From Mycobacterium marseillense (GTDB lineage Bacteria; Actinomycetota; Actinomycetes; Mycobacteriales; Mycobacteriaceae): a stretch of 64,000 nt of DNA. The translations under genes and the position numbers were made by a program. Where the stretch lies: positions 2,728,001 through 2,792,000 of the forward strand of contig NZ_AP022584.1 in assembly GCF_010731675.1 (NCBI RefSeq), in the 5' to 3' direction. Numbering within the stretch: position 1 is the first letter of the stretch; each line of letters starts with the position of its first letter. The notes beneath the pieces were generated by a model. The model saw only the letters and a list, made by a program, of their open reading frames with translations. It was not told the origin of the DNA and made no database searches. Below, piece after piece: positions 17,871-26,800 of the stretch.

Positions 17871-19004
17871 GTGAAGAGTCGTCTGGGTACGCTGCTGGGT
17901 CTGGTGGCCATTGGGCCCCCGGCCCTGGGGATCGCGGCGTGCGGTTCGCACGCCGAGACCGCCGGGCGTGGTGCGTCGAGCACCGGGCCGGCCTCCGGCA
18001 GCGTCGCCACCGCCCCGGCGACGTCCAGGATGGAGCTCTCGGAAACCGGCAGCACGCTGCTCTACCCGTTGTTCAGCGAGTGGGGCGCTGCCTACCGCGC
18101 GAAGTACCCGAACGTGACCATCACCACCCAGGGCAGCGGCTCGGGCGCCGGGATCTCCCAGGCCGCGGCAGGGGCGGTGGTCATCGGCGCCTCCGACGCC
18201 TACCTGTCCGCGGGCGACATGGCCGCGCACAAGGGGCTGATGAACATCGCGCTGGCCATCTCGGCCCAGCAGGTCAACTACAACCTGCCCGGCGTGCATC
18301 AGCACCTCAAGCTCAACGGCAAGGTGCTGTCCGGCATGTACCGGGGCGCGATCAAGACCTGGAACGATCCCCAGATCGCCGGTATCAACCCCGGCCTGCA
18401 GCTCCCCGACACCCCGGTGGTGCCGCTGCACCGCTCCGACGGGTCCGGCAGCACGTTTCAGTTCACCCAGTACCTGTCCAAGCAGGACCCCGACGGCTGG
18501 GGCCACTCGCCCGGCTTCGGCACCACCGTCGCCTTCCCGGCGGTGCCCGGTGCGCTGGGCGAGAACGGCGACGGTGCCATGGTGACCGGGTGCGCCGCGA
18601 ACCCCGGCTGCGTGGCCTACACCAGCATCGGCTCGCTCGACGAGGCCGACGAGCACGGCCTCGGCGAGGCCAAGCTGGGCAACGCCGCCGGCAAATACCT
18701 GCTGCCCACGGCGAAGACCATCCAGGCCGCGGGCGCCGGCTTCGCCTCGAAAACCCCGGCGAATCAGGCGGTCTCGCTGATCAACGGCCCGGCGGTGGAC
18801 GGGTACCCGATCGTCAACTACGAGTACGCGATCGTCAACGACAACCAGCGCGATGATGCCACCGCCCAGACGCTGCAGGCGTTCCTGCACTGGGCGATCA
18901 CCGAGGGCAACGGCCCTTCGTTTTTGGACAAGGTTCACTTCCAGCCGCTACCGGCCGAGGTGGTCAAGTTGTCGGATGCCCAGATCGCCAAGATCAGCGG
19001 ATGA
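17871..19004 (+). CDS. pstS1: Phosphate-binding lipoprotein PstS1, first tandem copy (divergent)
   Basis: This 377-residue PstS1-type lipoprotein is the first of two adjacent copies. Its signal peptide ends GIAAC with the lipidated Cys at residue 24. Phosphate-contact segments match PstS1: SETGSTLLYP, QGSGSGAGIS, IGASDAYLS and HRSDGSG. Compared with the second copy and with M. tuberculosis PstS1 (38-kDa antigen), it is the more diverged: the segment after HRSDGSG reads STF where the others have DTF, and EWGAAYRAKY replaces LWGPAYHDKY. It starts with GTG at 17871 after a GGAAGCGAGGA stretch. Its 3' part is nearly identical in DNA to the second copy, fitting tandem duplication followed by divergence. 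Confidence 0.9.
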   Translation: MKSRLGTLLGLVAIGPPALGIAACGSHAETAGRGASSTGPASGSVATAPATSRMELSETGSTLLYPLFSEWGAAYRAKYPNVTITTQGSGSGAGISQAAAGAVVIGASDAYLSAGDMAAHKGLMNIALAISAQQVNYNLPGVHQHLKLNGKVLSGMYRGAIKTWNDPQIAGINPGLQLPDTPVVPLHRSDGSGSTFQFTQYLSKQDPDGWGHSPGFGTTVAFPAVPGALGENGDGAMVTGCAANPGCVAYTSIGSLDEADEHGLGEAKLGNAAGKYLLPTAKTIQAAGAGFASKTPANQAVSLINGPAVDGYPIVNYEYAIVNDNQRDDATAQTLQAFLHWAITEGNGPSFLDKVHFQPLPAEVVKLSDAQIAKISG

Positions 19005-19060
19005 GCACCGAAGCTCAAAGGGACGCAAGGGATCTAAAGGAAAGAGAAAGGGAGAAGACC

Positions 19061-20191
19061 GTGAAAGTTCGTATGAGTAGGTTGCTGGCGGCGGCCGCGA
19101 CCGCACCATTGGTGTTGGCCGCGGCTGCGTGTGGTTCGAACTCGCAGAACGGCGCGCCGAGTCAGGGCGGTGGCGCCGGCGGCCCGGTCGCGACGACGCC
19201 GGCATCATCGCCGGTGACGTTGGCCGAGACCGGCAGCACGCTGCTGTACCCGCTGTTCAACCTGTGGGGCCCCGCCTACCACGACAAGTACTCGAACGTC
19301 ACGATCACCACCCAGGGCACCGGCTCCGGGACCGGAATCTCCCAGGCCGCGGCCGGGGCCGTCGAAATCGGTGCCTCCGACGCCTACCTGTCCGAGGGCG
19401 ATATGGCCGCGCACAAGGGATTGATGAACATCGCGCTGGCCATTTCCGCGCAGCAGATCAACTACAACCTGCCCGGCGTCACCGAGCACGTCAAGCTCAA
19501 CGGCAAGGTGCTGGCCGGCATGTACAACGGCTCCGTCAAGACCTGGAACGACCCGCAGATCACCGGGCTGAACCCCGGCGTGAATCTGCCGCCCACGCCG
19601 GTGGTTCCGCTGCACCGCTCCGACGGCTCCGGTGACACCTTCCTGTTCACCCAGTACCTGTCCAAGCAGGACCCCGACGGCTGGGGCAAGTCGCCCGGCT
19701 TCGGCACCACCGTCGCCTTCCCGACGGTGCCCGGCGCGCTCGGCGAAAACGGCAACGGCGGCATGGTGACCGGCTGCGCGGACACCCCGGGCTGCGTGGC
19801 CTACATCGGCATCAGCTTCCTCGACCAGGCCCAGCAGAAGGGGCTCGGCGAGGCTCAGCTGGCCAACGCCTCCGACAAGTACCTGCTGCCCGACGCCAAG
19901 AGCATCCAGGCCGCGGCCGCGGGCTTCGCCTCGAAAACCCCGGCGAACCAGGCGATCTCGCTGATCAACGGCCCGGCGCCGGACGGCTACCCGATCGTCA
20001 ACTACGAGTACGCCATCGTCAACAGCGGCCAGAAGGACGCGGCCACCGCCCAGAGCCTGCAGGCGTTCCTGCACTGGGCGATCGGCGACGGCAACAACGC
20101 CTCGTTCCTGGACAAGGTTCACTTCCAGCCGCTGCCAGCCGACGTGGCGAAGCTGTCGGACGCCCAGATCGCGAAAATCAGCGGCCAGTAG
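19061..20191 (+). CDS. pstS1: Phosphate-binding lipoprotein PstS1, second tandem copy
   Basis: This 376-residue lipoprotein is the second PstS1 copy and the one closer to M. tuberculosis PstS1 (Rv0934). The lipobox ends LAAAAC with Cys at residue 24. The contact segments AETGSTLLYP, QGTGSGTGIS, IGASDAYLS and HRSDGSGDTF all match the known PstS1 phosphate site. The two copies are about three-quarters identical by eye, and identity is highest in the C-terminal third. The start is the GTG at 19061 with AGGGAGAAG five bases before it, which places the signal peptide correctly; an in-frame ATG at 19001 would add a charged 20-residue leader inside the upstream copy and is rejected. pstC1 begins eight bases after the stop. 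Confidence 0.92.
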   Translation: MKVRMSRLLAAAATAPLVLAAAACGSNSQNGAPSQGGGAGGPVATTPASSPVTLAETGSTLLYPLFNLWGPAYHDKYSNVTITTQGTGSGTGISQAAAGAVEIGASDAYLSEGDMAAHKGLMNIALAISAQQINYNLPGVTEHVKLNGKVLAGMYNGSVKTWNDPQITGLNPGVNLPPTPVVPLHRSDGSGDTFLFTQYLSKQDPDGWGKSPGFGTTVAFPTVPGALGENGNGGMVTGCADTPGCVAYIGISFLDQAQQKGLGEAQLANASDKYLLPDAKSIQAAAAGFASKTPANQAISLINGPAPDGYPIVNYEYAIVNSGQKDAATAQSLQAFLHWAIGDGNNASFLDKVHFQPLPADVAKLSDAQIAKISGQ

Positions 20192-20198
20192 GGGTTAG

Positions 20199-21239
20199 GT
20201 GACCGACTTCACGATGGGCGGCGCGCTGCAGCGGATCCGCGGCGCGCGCCGCCCGGGCCTGGCCATCCGGTCCCTGGGTGCGGTGGGCGCGGTGGTTCCG
20301 CTGCTCGCGCTCGTGTTCGTGCTCGCGACGCTGCTTCTCGAGGCGCTGCCCGCGATCAGGGTCAACGGGCTGCACTTTTTCACCGCCACCGAGTGGAATC
20401 CCGGCAACACCTATGGCGACGCCGTCGTCACCCGCGGCGTCCGGCATCCCGTCGGCGCCTACTACGGGGCGTTACCGCTGATCGTGGGCACCCTGGCGAC
20501 CTCGGCGATCGCCCTGGTGATCGGGGTGCCGGTGTCGATCGGGGCGGCGCTGGTGATCGTGGAGCGGTTGCCGAAGCGTCTCGCGTCGGCCATCGGGATG
20601 GTGCTGGAATTGCTCGCCGGCATCCCCAGCGTCATCGTCGGTCTTTGGGGCGCAATGACATTCGGGCCGTTCATCGCCCACTACGTGGCCCCGGTGATCG
20701 CCCGCAACGCCCCCGACGTGCCGGTGCTCAGCTACCTGCGCGGCAACACCGGAAACGGCGAGGGCCTGTTGGTGTCCGGACTGGTGCTGGCGGTGATGGT
20801 CATCCCCATCATCGCCAGCACCACCCGCGACCTGATCCGGCAGGTGCCGGTGCTGCCCCGCGAGGGCGCCGTCGCGCTCGGGATGACCGACTGGGAGTGC
20901 GCGCGGCGGGTCACCCTGCCGTGGGTGTCCAGCGGCATCGTCGGCGCCGTGGTGCTCGGCCTGGGCCGCGCGCTGGGCGAGACGATGGCCGTCGCCATGG
21001 TGTCGGGCGCGGTGCTGGGCGCGATACCCACCAACATCTACGCGACGATGACCACCATCGCGGCCACCGTTGTCTCGCAGCTGGATTCGGCGATGACCGA
21101 CTTCACCGACTTCGCCGTGAAGACTCTCGCCGAGGTCTCCCTGGTGTTGATGCTGATCACGTTGCTCACCAACGTCGCGGCCCGCGCGATGGTGCGCCGG
21201 GTATCGGGCACCGCGCTGCCGGTGGGACGAGGTGTCTGA
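20199..21239 (+). CDS. pstC1: Phosphate ABC transporter permease PstC1
   Basis: PstC is one of the two membrane subunits of the phosphate importer. The 346-residue protein has about six membrane helices, beginning with [20 protein letters not shown] near residue 30. The ABC-contacting EAA loop is [21 protein letters not shown] split as [12 protein letters not shown] and RRVTLPW, with the conserved Gly, and [12 protein letters not shown] is typical of Pst/PhoT permeases. A long periplasmic loop follows the first helix, as in other PstC. It starts with GTG at 20199 and overlaps or abuts pstA2. It corresponds to Rv0935. Confidence 0.92.
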   Translation: MTDFTMGGALQRIRGARRPGLAIRSLGAVGAVVPLLALVFVLATLLLEALPAIRVNGLHFFTATEWNPGNTYGDAVVTRGVRHPVGAYYGALPLIVGTLATSAIALVIGVPVSIGAALVIVERLPKRLASAIGMVLELLAGIPSVIVGLWGAMTFGPFIAHYVAPVIARNAPDVPVLSYLRGNTGNGEGLLVSGLVLAVMVIPIIASTTRDLIRQVPVLPREGAVALGMTDWECARRVTLPWVSSGIVGAVVLGLGRALGETMAVAMVSGAVLGAIPTNIYATMTTIAATVVSQLDSAMTDFTDFAVKTLAEVSLVLMLITLLTNVAARAMVRRVSGTALPVGRGV

Positions 21240-21240
21240 C

Positions 21241-22089
21241 ATGGTCGGTACCCGACGCAAGGTCGTCAACGCGCTGTTCTGGGTCGCCTGCGTGTGCTGC
21301 CTGGCGGTGGTGGTCGTGCCGACGCTGTGGATGCTGTTCGAAGTCATCGGGCGCGCGTTGCCCGTGTTCACCTGGAGCGTGCTGGTGACCGACACCCGCG
21401 GCAACGGCGGCGGCCTGCGCAACGCCATCATCGGCACCGTGGTCATCGGCGTCGGCGTCATGCTGGTCGGGGGCACCGTCAGTGTGCTGACCGGGATCTA
21501 TCTCTCCGAATTCGCCCGCGGCAGAACGCGTTCCATCCTGCGGGGCGCCTACGAGATCTTGTCCGGCATCCCATCGATCGTGCTCGGCTACGTCGGCTAC
21601 CTGGCGCTGGTGGTGAAGTTCGGATGGGGGTTCTCCCTGGCGGCCGGGGTGCTGACGCTCTCGGCGATGAGCATCCCCTACATCGCCAAGGCCACCGAGT
21701 CCGCGCTGTCCCAGGTGCCCACGTCCTACCGGGAGGGGGCTGAGGCGCTCGGGCTGCCGCTCGGTTGGACGCTGCGCAAGATCGTGCTCAAGTCGGCGAT
21801 CCCCGGCATCGTCACCGGGCTGCTGGTGGCGCTCGCGCTGGCGGTCGGCGAGACGGCGCCGATGCTGTACACCGCGGGCTGGTCGAACTCGGCCCCGAGC
21901 GGGAAGCTCACCGACTCACCGGTCGGCTACCTGACCTACCCGATCTGGACGTTCTACAACCTGCCGTCGAAGGCGGCCCGCGACCTGTCCTACGACGCGG
22001 CGTTCCTGCTGATCGTGTTCGTGTTGCTGCTGATCTTCCTCGGACGGCTGATCACCTGGTTCGCGCGACGGCACTCGGAATCCGCCTAG
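21241..22089 (+). CDS. pstA2: Phosphate ABC transporter permease PstA2
   Basis: PstA is the second membrane subunit of the phosphate importer and corresponds to Rv0936. The 282-residue protein has six predicted helices, starting [20 protein letters not shown]. Family motifs are [12 protein letters not shown], the EAA loop [19 protein letters not shown] and [15 protein letters not shown]. The ATG at 21241 has GAGG eight bases upstream; a GTG at 21232 overlapping the pstC1 stop (adding three residues) is a fair alternative. It is the last gene of the pst operon and is followed, 27 bases on, by the convergent response-regulator gene. Confidence 0.92.
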   Translation: MVGTRRKVVNALFWVACVCCLAVVVVPTLWMLFEVIGRALPVFTWSVLVTDTRGNGGGLRNAIIGTVVIGVGVMLVGGTVSVLTGIYLSEFARGRTRSILRGAYEILSGIPSIVLGYVGYLALVVKFGWGFSLAAGVLTLSAMSIPYIAKATESALSQVPTSYREGAEALGLPLGWTLRKIVLKSAIPGIVTGLLVALALAVGETAPMLYTAGWSNSAPSGKLTDSPVGYLTYPIWTFYNLPSKAARDLSYDAAFLLIVFVLLLIFLGRLITWFARRHSESA

Positions 22090-22116
22090 TCCGATTCGGT
22101 TGCCGCACAGCGTCGT

Positions 22117-22560
22117 TCAGCCGGTAGGCAGCCGCACCACCTGAACGAAGAATTCGTCGATCTGCCGGACCGCCTTCATGAACTGGTCCAGGTCAACGGG
22201 TTTGGTGACGTAGGCGTTGGCGTGCAGCTTGTAGCTCTTGAGGATGTCCTCCTCGGCCGAGGAGGTGGTGAGCACGACGACCGGGATCTGGGCCAGGTCG
22301 GGGTCAGACTTGATCTTCTCCAGCAGCTGGCGGCCGTCGTATTTGGGCAGGTTCAAATCCAGCAGGATCAGGTCGGGCCGCGGCGCGTCGGCGAACTCGC
22401 CGCGCCGGTAGAGGTAGTTGAGCCCCTCTTCCCCGTCGTGCGCGACGTGCAGCCTGTTCTTGAGCTTGTTGTGCTCGAACGCTTCTCGCGTGATGAGCTC
22501 GTCCCCCGGGTCGTCTTCGACCAACAGGATGTCGATCGCTCTGCCTTCGGGCGTTGTCAC
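22117..22560 (-). CDS. Single-domain response regulator (Rcp1-like)
   Basis: This 147-residue protein is a lone receiver domain with no output domain, of the type paired with phytochrome-like and CHASE3 kinases. The acidic pair is in ILLVEDDPGDELI, the phospho-accepting Asp is residue 68 (LILLDLNLPKYDG), the Thr switch is in VVVLTTSS and the conserved Lys in YVTKPVD. It starts with GTG at 22560 overlapping the TGA of the kinase gene (GTGA). It is the last gene of a three-gene leftward unit, so it is probably the direct phosphoryl acceptor of the kinase. Its downstream partner is not obvious; it may act by protein-protein contact or as a phosphate sink. Confidence 0.87.
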   Translation of the reverse strand: MTTPEGRAIDILLVEDDPGDELITREAFEHNKLKNRLHVAHDGEEGLNYLYRRGEFADAPRPDLILLDLNLPKYDGRQLLEKIKSDPDLAQIPVVVLTTSSAEEDILKSYKLHANAYVTKPVDLDQFMKAVRQIDEFFVQVVRLPTG

Positions 22561-24158
22561 TGATGCGCTCCTTCCAAAGCGACTGGGTCCTCTTCCTCGG
22601 CGGGCATGGGCATGGGCAAGGTGAATTCGAATCGCGTCCCCTCGGTGTAGGACGTGTCGATCCGCACGGTGCCGCCGTGGTGCTCGACGATCTTCTTGAC
22701 CAACGCAAGCCCGACGCCGGTGCCCGCGTACACCTCTCGGCCGTGCAGCCGCTGGAAGATGACGAAAACCTTGTCGGAGAATTCCTCCGGGATGCCGATG
22801 CCGTTGTCCGACACGCTGAGCAACCACTCGCCGTCGTGCGTGCCCTCGCCGGGTGCGCATTCGATGACGACGCGGGGCGCGCGATCCTTGTGCCGGAACT
22901 TGATCGCGTTGCCGATCAGGTTCTGCCACAGCATCGTCAGCAGTGTCGGATCGCCCACGATCTCCGGGAGCGGCTCGGCCGGCCGCACCACCTCGGCGTC
23001 GGTTTCCTCGATCGCGATGGCCAGGTTGGCCAGGCCCGCCTCGAGCGCCGCGTCGAGCTGCACCTCGGTCTCCGTGGTGCCCAGCCGCCCGACCCGGGAG
23101 AAGGTGAGCAGGTCGTTGATCAGCGCCTGCATGCGCTTGGCGCCGTCGACCGCGAACCCGATGTATTCGATGCCGCGTTCGTCGAGCTTGTCGCCGTACC
23201 GCTTCTCCAGCAGCTGGCAGAAGGAGGCCACCTTGCGTAGCGGTTCCTGCAGATCGTGGGAGGCGACATAGGCGAACTGCTCGAGTTCGGTGTTGGAGCG
23301 GCGTAATTCGGCGGTCTGCTCGTCGAGCAGGGTTTGGGCCGAACGGGACACGTCGAGCTCTTCGACCATGCGCTTGCGCATGTTCTCGACGTCGATGGCC
23401 ATGTTGCGAATGTCCTTGGGACGCCTGGGCGCGGCGATGACTTCGTCGAAGTTGCCTTCGGTGATCCGGCGGCACGCCGCGGCCAGGTTCGCGATCGGCC
23501 GGGTGATCGCCGCGCGGCTCAGCAACCCCAGCAGCAGGGCCGCGCCCAAGACGATCAGCACCATCGCGCCCAGCACCCAGTCGCGCCAGCCGTTGATGTC
23601 GTTGAGCTCGTCGACGGCGCCGCTCGCCGCATTCGCCAGGTGTGTGTTCTGCGTGTCGAAAAGCACTCGCAGCCGGTCGAATTTGGCCTTACCGACGTCG
23701 GCCATCGAGGTACTGACGACGGTCGGAGCCTTCGGGGTCACGCTTGCGATCACCGGTTCGGCATAGCTGGTCCGCCAGTCCGCGGCAGTGGTTTCGACCG
23801 CGTCCAGGTCGGCCATCAGCTCCGCGCGCCCGCCCACCAGCCGCCGAATCTCGTCGGCGGCCGCCCGTTCGGCGCGCTGCCCGTCGTAATACGGCGCGAG
23901 GAATTGGCGGTCGGCGGAGATCAGGTAACCGCGCACGCCCGTTTCCTGGTCCCGCAGGGCCGCCTGCAGGTGGGTCGCCTCGACGCGCGCCGGCTGGATG
24001 TCCTCGCCCACCTGGCGCGACACCTGGTCGGTGCGATCCAGCAACACCCCGCCGACCACCGCGCCGAGGAGCACCGTCGCGCCCATGATCCACAGGACGA
24101 GGGCCAGCCACCCCCGCACGGTGAGCTGCTCGAGCCGAAGCGGCCGCGGTGCCGTCAC
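22557..24158 (-). CDS. CHASE3-domain sensor histidine kinase
   Basis: This 533-residue membrane kinase has a first helix at about residues 17-40, an extracytoplasmic CHASE3-type all-helical sensor (about 45-190, with DQETGVRGYLIS), a second helix at about 194-214 and a HAMP linker with a coiled coil to about 290. The HisKA phosphoacceptor is His301 in VASHDLQEPLRKV. The ATPase domain has an N-box NLIGNAIKF, G1 box SDNGIGIPEEF and G2 box GTGVGLALVKKI, all intact. The start is GTG at 24158, overlapping the stop of the phosphatase gene (GTGA). The arrangement with a receiver-PP2C protein and a lone receiver suggests a branched phosphorelay. I recognise no M. tuberculosis orthologue at this locus. 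Confidence 0.9.
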   Translation of the reverse strand: MTAPRPLRLEQLTVRGWLALVLWIMGATVLLGAVVGGVLLDRTDQVSRQVGEDIQPARVEATHLQAALRDQETGVRGYLISADRQFLAPYYDGQRAERAAADEIRRLVGGRAELMADLDAVETTAADWRTSYAEPVIASVTPKAPTVVSTSMADVGKAKFDRLRVLFDTQNTHLANAASGAVDELNDINGWRDWVLGAMVLIVLGAALLLGLLSRAAITRPIANLAAACRRITEGNFDEVIAAPRRPKDIRNMAIDVENMRKRMVEELDVSRSAQTLLDEQTAELRRSNTELEQFAYVASHDLQEPLRKVASFCQLLEKRYGDKLDERGIEYIGFAVDGAKRMQALINDLLTFSRVGRLGTTETEVQLDAALEAGLANLAIAIEETDAEVVRPAEPLPEIVGDPTLLTMLWQNLIGNAIKFRHKDRAPRVVIECAPGEGTHDGEWLLSVSDNGIGIPEEFSDKVFVIFQRLHGREVYAGTGVGLALVKKIVEHHGGTVRIDTSYTEGTRFEFTLPMPMPAEEEDPVALEGAHQ

Positions 24159-25489
24159 GTGGTGGTCCTCTCGATTCGGAGCACGGCGATGTCGTCGGTG
24201 AGGCCCCCGCGCGGCTCCGCGAGTTCCTGGGCGCCGTCGATGAGCGCGTCGACGAACGCCGGGCCGGGTCGGTCAACGTGCGAGCGGGCCAGCTCCAGCA
24301 GGCCGTCCTCGCCGAGCCGCTCGCTTCCCTCCCCCGAATAGCCCTCGTAGAGACCGTCGGTCAGCAACAGCAGGCCGTGGCCGGCGGCCAGCTGAAGCTC
24401 GTGGCGCGGCCAGTCGCCGGCGTGCAGGCCCAGCGCCGGCCCGCCCGGGGGCTCGACCCACTCCACCGCGCCGCCCCCCTGCAGCAGCATCCCGGGATGC
24501 CCGGCGCGGATGACGCTCACCTGTGGGCGATCCGGGGAGATCTCGAGGCTCAGCACGGTCGCGAAGATGCCGGTGGCGGTGCGTTCCGAATACAGCACCC
24601 GCTCGAGCTGCCGCATCAGGTCGACGCCGTGCACTCCGGCGAAGGTGAGCGTGCGGAACGCGATCCGCAGCGCCGCGCCCAGGGCCGCCTCGTGCGGGCC
24701 GTGCCCGGCGACGTCGCCGATCAGGACGTGCACGATCCGGTCGGGCGTCTGGACGACGTCGTAGAAGTCGCCGCAGAGCAACGCGTCTTCACGGCTGGGC
24801 CGGTAGCGCGCGACGATGTCGACGCCCGGGTTGTCCAGCAGCAGCGGGGAGGGCAGCAGTCCGCGTTCGAGCAGCGCGTTCTCCCGGGCCCGCAGTTGGG
24901 TCGCGTGCAGGTCGGCGGCGATGAGCTCGGCGCGCTTGCGCTCGATCGCGTACAGCAGCGCGCGGCGCAGCATCTCCGGCTCGACCCGGCCCTTGACCAG
25001 GTAGTCCTGGGCGCCGGCGGCAACCGCGGAGGCCCCGAAGTACTCGTCGTTGAGCCCGGTCAGCACGACGATCGGGACGGTGGGGTCGAGCTTGGCGACG
25101 CGGTCCAGCGCGTCGATCCCGCTGGCGTCGGGCAGGTGCAGATCTAGCAGCACGCAATCGGGGCGGGCGGCTTCCAGCTCGCGTTCCGCGTCCGCCATCG
25201 ACTTGGCCCACACCACCTTGATGTCGGTGGCCGCGTCGGTGATCAGATCTTCGACGAGCAATGCGTCGGCGCGGTCGTCCTCGACCAAAAGCAATGACAA
25301 GGATTGCCAACTCGCCGTCGGCGTGACCGGAGCACGCGCCGGTATCAATTCCCGGCCATCTGTGGACGGGTGTGGGAAGTCACGTTCTGCACTGCAAGAC
25401 CCCCTGGCCGCGGTTCGACCATTGCTTCGGTGGCGGCGGTCGGACGGGAGAGTCGGTGACTGTTTACCGACCGTCGGCGTGGACTTCAC
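24155..25489 (-). CDS. Receiver-PP2C (SpoIIE/RsbU-type) phosphatase
   Basis: This protein joins an N-terminal receiver domain (SLLLVEDDRADAL; phospho-Asp in CVLLDLHLPDASG; VVLTGLND; Lys in DYLVKGR), a short coiled linker (RAELIAADLHATQLRA), and a C-terminal PP2C-type phosphatase of the SpoIIE/RsbU class. Metal-binding Asps are visible in LLCGDFYDVV, LIGDVAGHG, LLTDGLYEG and GLTDDIAVL. Such phosphatases dephosphorylate STAS anti-anti-sigma proteins, and here the activity would depend on phosphorylation of the receiver. The start is uncertain: GTG at 25489 leaves about 60 Arg/Ser-rich residues before the receiver, while a TTG near 25351 (ELIPAR) would remove most of them. The stop overlaps the histidine-kinase start. 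Confidence 0.85.
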   Translation of the reverse strand: MKSTPTVGKQSPTLPSDRRHRSNGRTAARGSCSAERDFPHPSTDGRELIPARAPVTPTASWQSLSLLLVEDDRADALLVEDLITDAATDIKVVWAKSMADAERELEAARPDCVLLDLHLPDASGIDALDRVAKLDPTVPIVVLTGLNDEYFGASAVAAGAQDYLVKGRVEPEMLRRALLYAIERKRAELIAADLHATQLRARENALLERGLLPSPLLLDNPGVDIVARYRPSREDALLCGDFYDVVQTPDRIVHVLIGDVAGHGPHEAALGAALRIAFRTLTFAGVHGVDLMRQLERVLYSERTATGIFATVLSLEISPDRPQVSVIRAGHPGMLLQGGGAVEWVEPPGGPALGLHAGDWPRHELQLAAGHGLLLLTDGLYEGYSGEGSERLGEDGLLELARSHVDRPGPAFVDALIDGAQELAEPRGGLTDDIAVLRIERTTT

Positions 25490-25547
25490 GCGCCGTGGAG
25501 ATCCTATGCGGTGCGGGCGGCGATTTCCCAACAGCCCTGAGGAACTC

Positions 25548-26717
25548 TCAGCGCAGCAGCGCCCGCGACATCACGACGCGCTGAATCTGGTTGGTGCCCT
25601 CGTAGATCTGGGTGATCTTGGCGTCGCGCATCATCCGCTCGACGGGGAAATCGATGGTGTAGCCGGCGCCGCCGAACAGTTGCACCGCGTCGGTGGTGAC
25701 CTCCATCGCGACGTCGGAGGCCAGGCACTTCGACGCCGCGGAGATGAAGCCCAGATGGGATTCGCCGCGCTCGGCGCGGGCGGCGGCGTGGTAGACCATC
25801 AGCCGGGCGGACTCCACCTTCATCGCCATGTCGGCGAGCATGAACTGCACGCCCTGGTTGTCGCTGACCGGGCGGCCGAACTGCTTGCGGTCCTTGGTGT
25901 AGGCGATGGCGGCGTCCAGCGCGCCCTGGGCGATGCCGACGGCCTGCGCGCCGATGGTGGGCCGGGTGTGGTCCAGCGTCGCCAGCGCGGTCTTGAAGCC
26001 GGTGCCCGGCTCGCCGATGATCCGATCGCCGGGGATGCGGCAGTTCTCGAAGTACAGCTCGGTGGTCGGCGAACCCTTGATGCCGAGTTTCTTCTCCTTG
26101 GGCCCGACGCTGAATCCCTCGTCGTCCTTGTGCACCATGAACGACGAAATGCCGCCTGAGCCCTTGTCCGGATCGGTCACCGCCATCACCGTGTACCAGC
26201 TCGACTTGCCGCCGTTGGTGATCCAGCATTTGGCGCCGTTGAGGATCCAGTCGTCCCCGTCGGCCTTGGCCCGGGTCCGCATCGACCCGGCGTCGCTGCC
26301 GGCCTCGCGCTCGGAAAGCGCATAGGACGCCATCGCCGAGCCGTCCGCGATCGATGGCAGCACCTGCTTCTTGAGCTCGTCGGCGCCGCGCAGGATCAGC
26401 CCCATCGTGCCCAGCTTGTTGACCGCGGGGATCAGCGACGCCGACGCGTCGACGCGGGCGACCTCTTCGATCACGATGCACGCCGCCACCGAGTCAGCGC
26501 CCTGCCCGCCGTACTCCTCGGGCACGTGCACGGCGTTGAATCCCGAGGCGTTCAAGGCCTCCAGCGCCTCCTGGGGAAAGCGGGAATTCTCGTCGACGTC
26601 GGCGGCGTGCGGGGCGATTTCCTTTTCCGCCAGCGCGCGGATCGCCGCCCGCAATTCCAGGTGTTCCTCGGGCAACTGGAACAGATCAAAGGTCGGGTTT
26701 CCGGCCCATCCAGCCAT
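25548..26717 (-). CDS. fadE25: Acyl-CoA dehydrogenase FadE25
   Basis: This 389-residue flavoprotein oxidises an acyl-CoA to the enoyl-CoA and matches Rv3274c. The acyl-CoA dehydrogenase signatures are clear: ALSEREAGSDAGSM near residue 135, WITNGGKSSWYTVMA in the FAD region and QIYEGTNQIQRVVMSRAL at the end, where the Glu of YEGTNQ is the usual catalytic base for short- and medium-chain members. It starts with ATG at 26715-26717 behind a strong AGGAGG. It is transcribed leftward toward the phosphatase-kinase cassette, 58 bases away, so read-through into that cassette is possible. The physiological chain length is not evident from sequence. Confidence 0.92.
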   Translation of the reverse strand: MAGWAGNPTFDLFQLPEEHLELRAAIRALAEKEIAPHAADVDENSRFPQEALEALNASGFNAVHVPEEYGGQGADSVAACIVIEEVARVDASASLIPAVNKLGTMGLILRGADELKKQVLPSIADGSAMASYALSEREAGSDAGSMRTRAKADGDDWILNGAKCWITNGGKSSWYTVMAVTDPDKGSGGISSFMVHKDDEGFSVGPKEKKLGIKGSPTTELYFENCRIPGDRIIGEPGTGFKTALATLDHTRPTIGAQAVGIAQGALDAAIAYTKDRKQFGRPVSDNQGVQFMLADMAMKVESARLMVYHAAARAERGESHLGFISAASKCLASDVAMEVTTDAVQLFGGAGYTIDFPVERMMRDAKITQIYEGTNQIQRVVMSRALLR

Positions 26718-26800
26718 CTTGAGCCTCCTACGCTCTCCTTTGGCGCCCTGCCGAACCGCCCGACTCCTGCGCGGGCGCGGCGCGCCTCGTCGCCAAGCTA

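Noticed and set aside
13700..22120. Mobile-element explanation for the pst block
   Set aside because: No transposase, integrase, tRNA or flanking repeats were seen at either edge, and base composition and codon use look like the neighbours.
25490..25531. Start of the receiver-PP2C gene at an upstream TTG (25531)
   Set aside because: It adds more Arg-rich residues with no ribosome-binding site; the GTG at 25489 is only a compromise.
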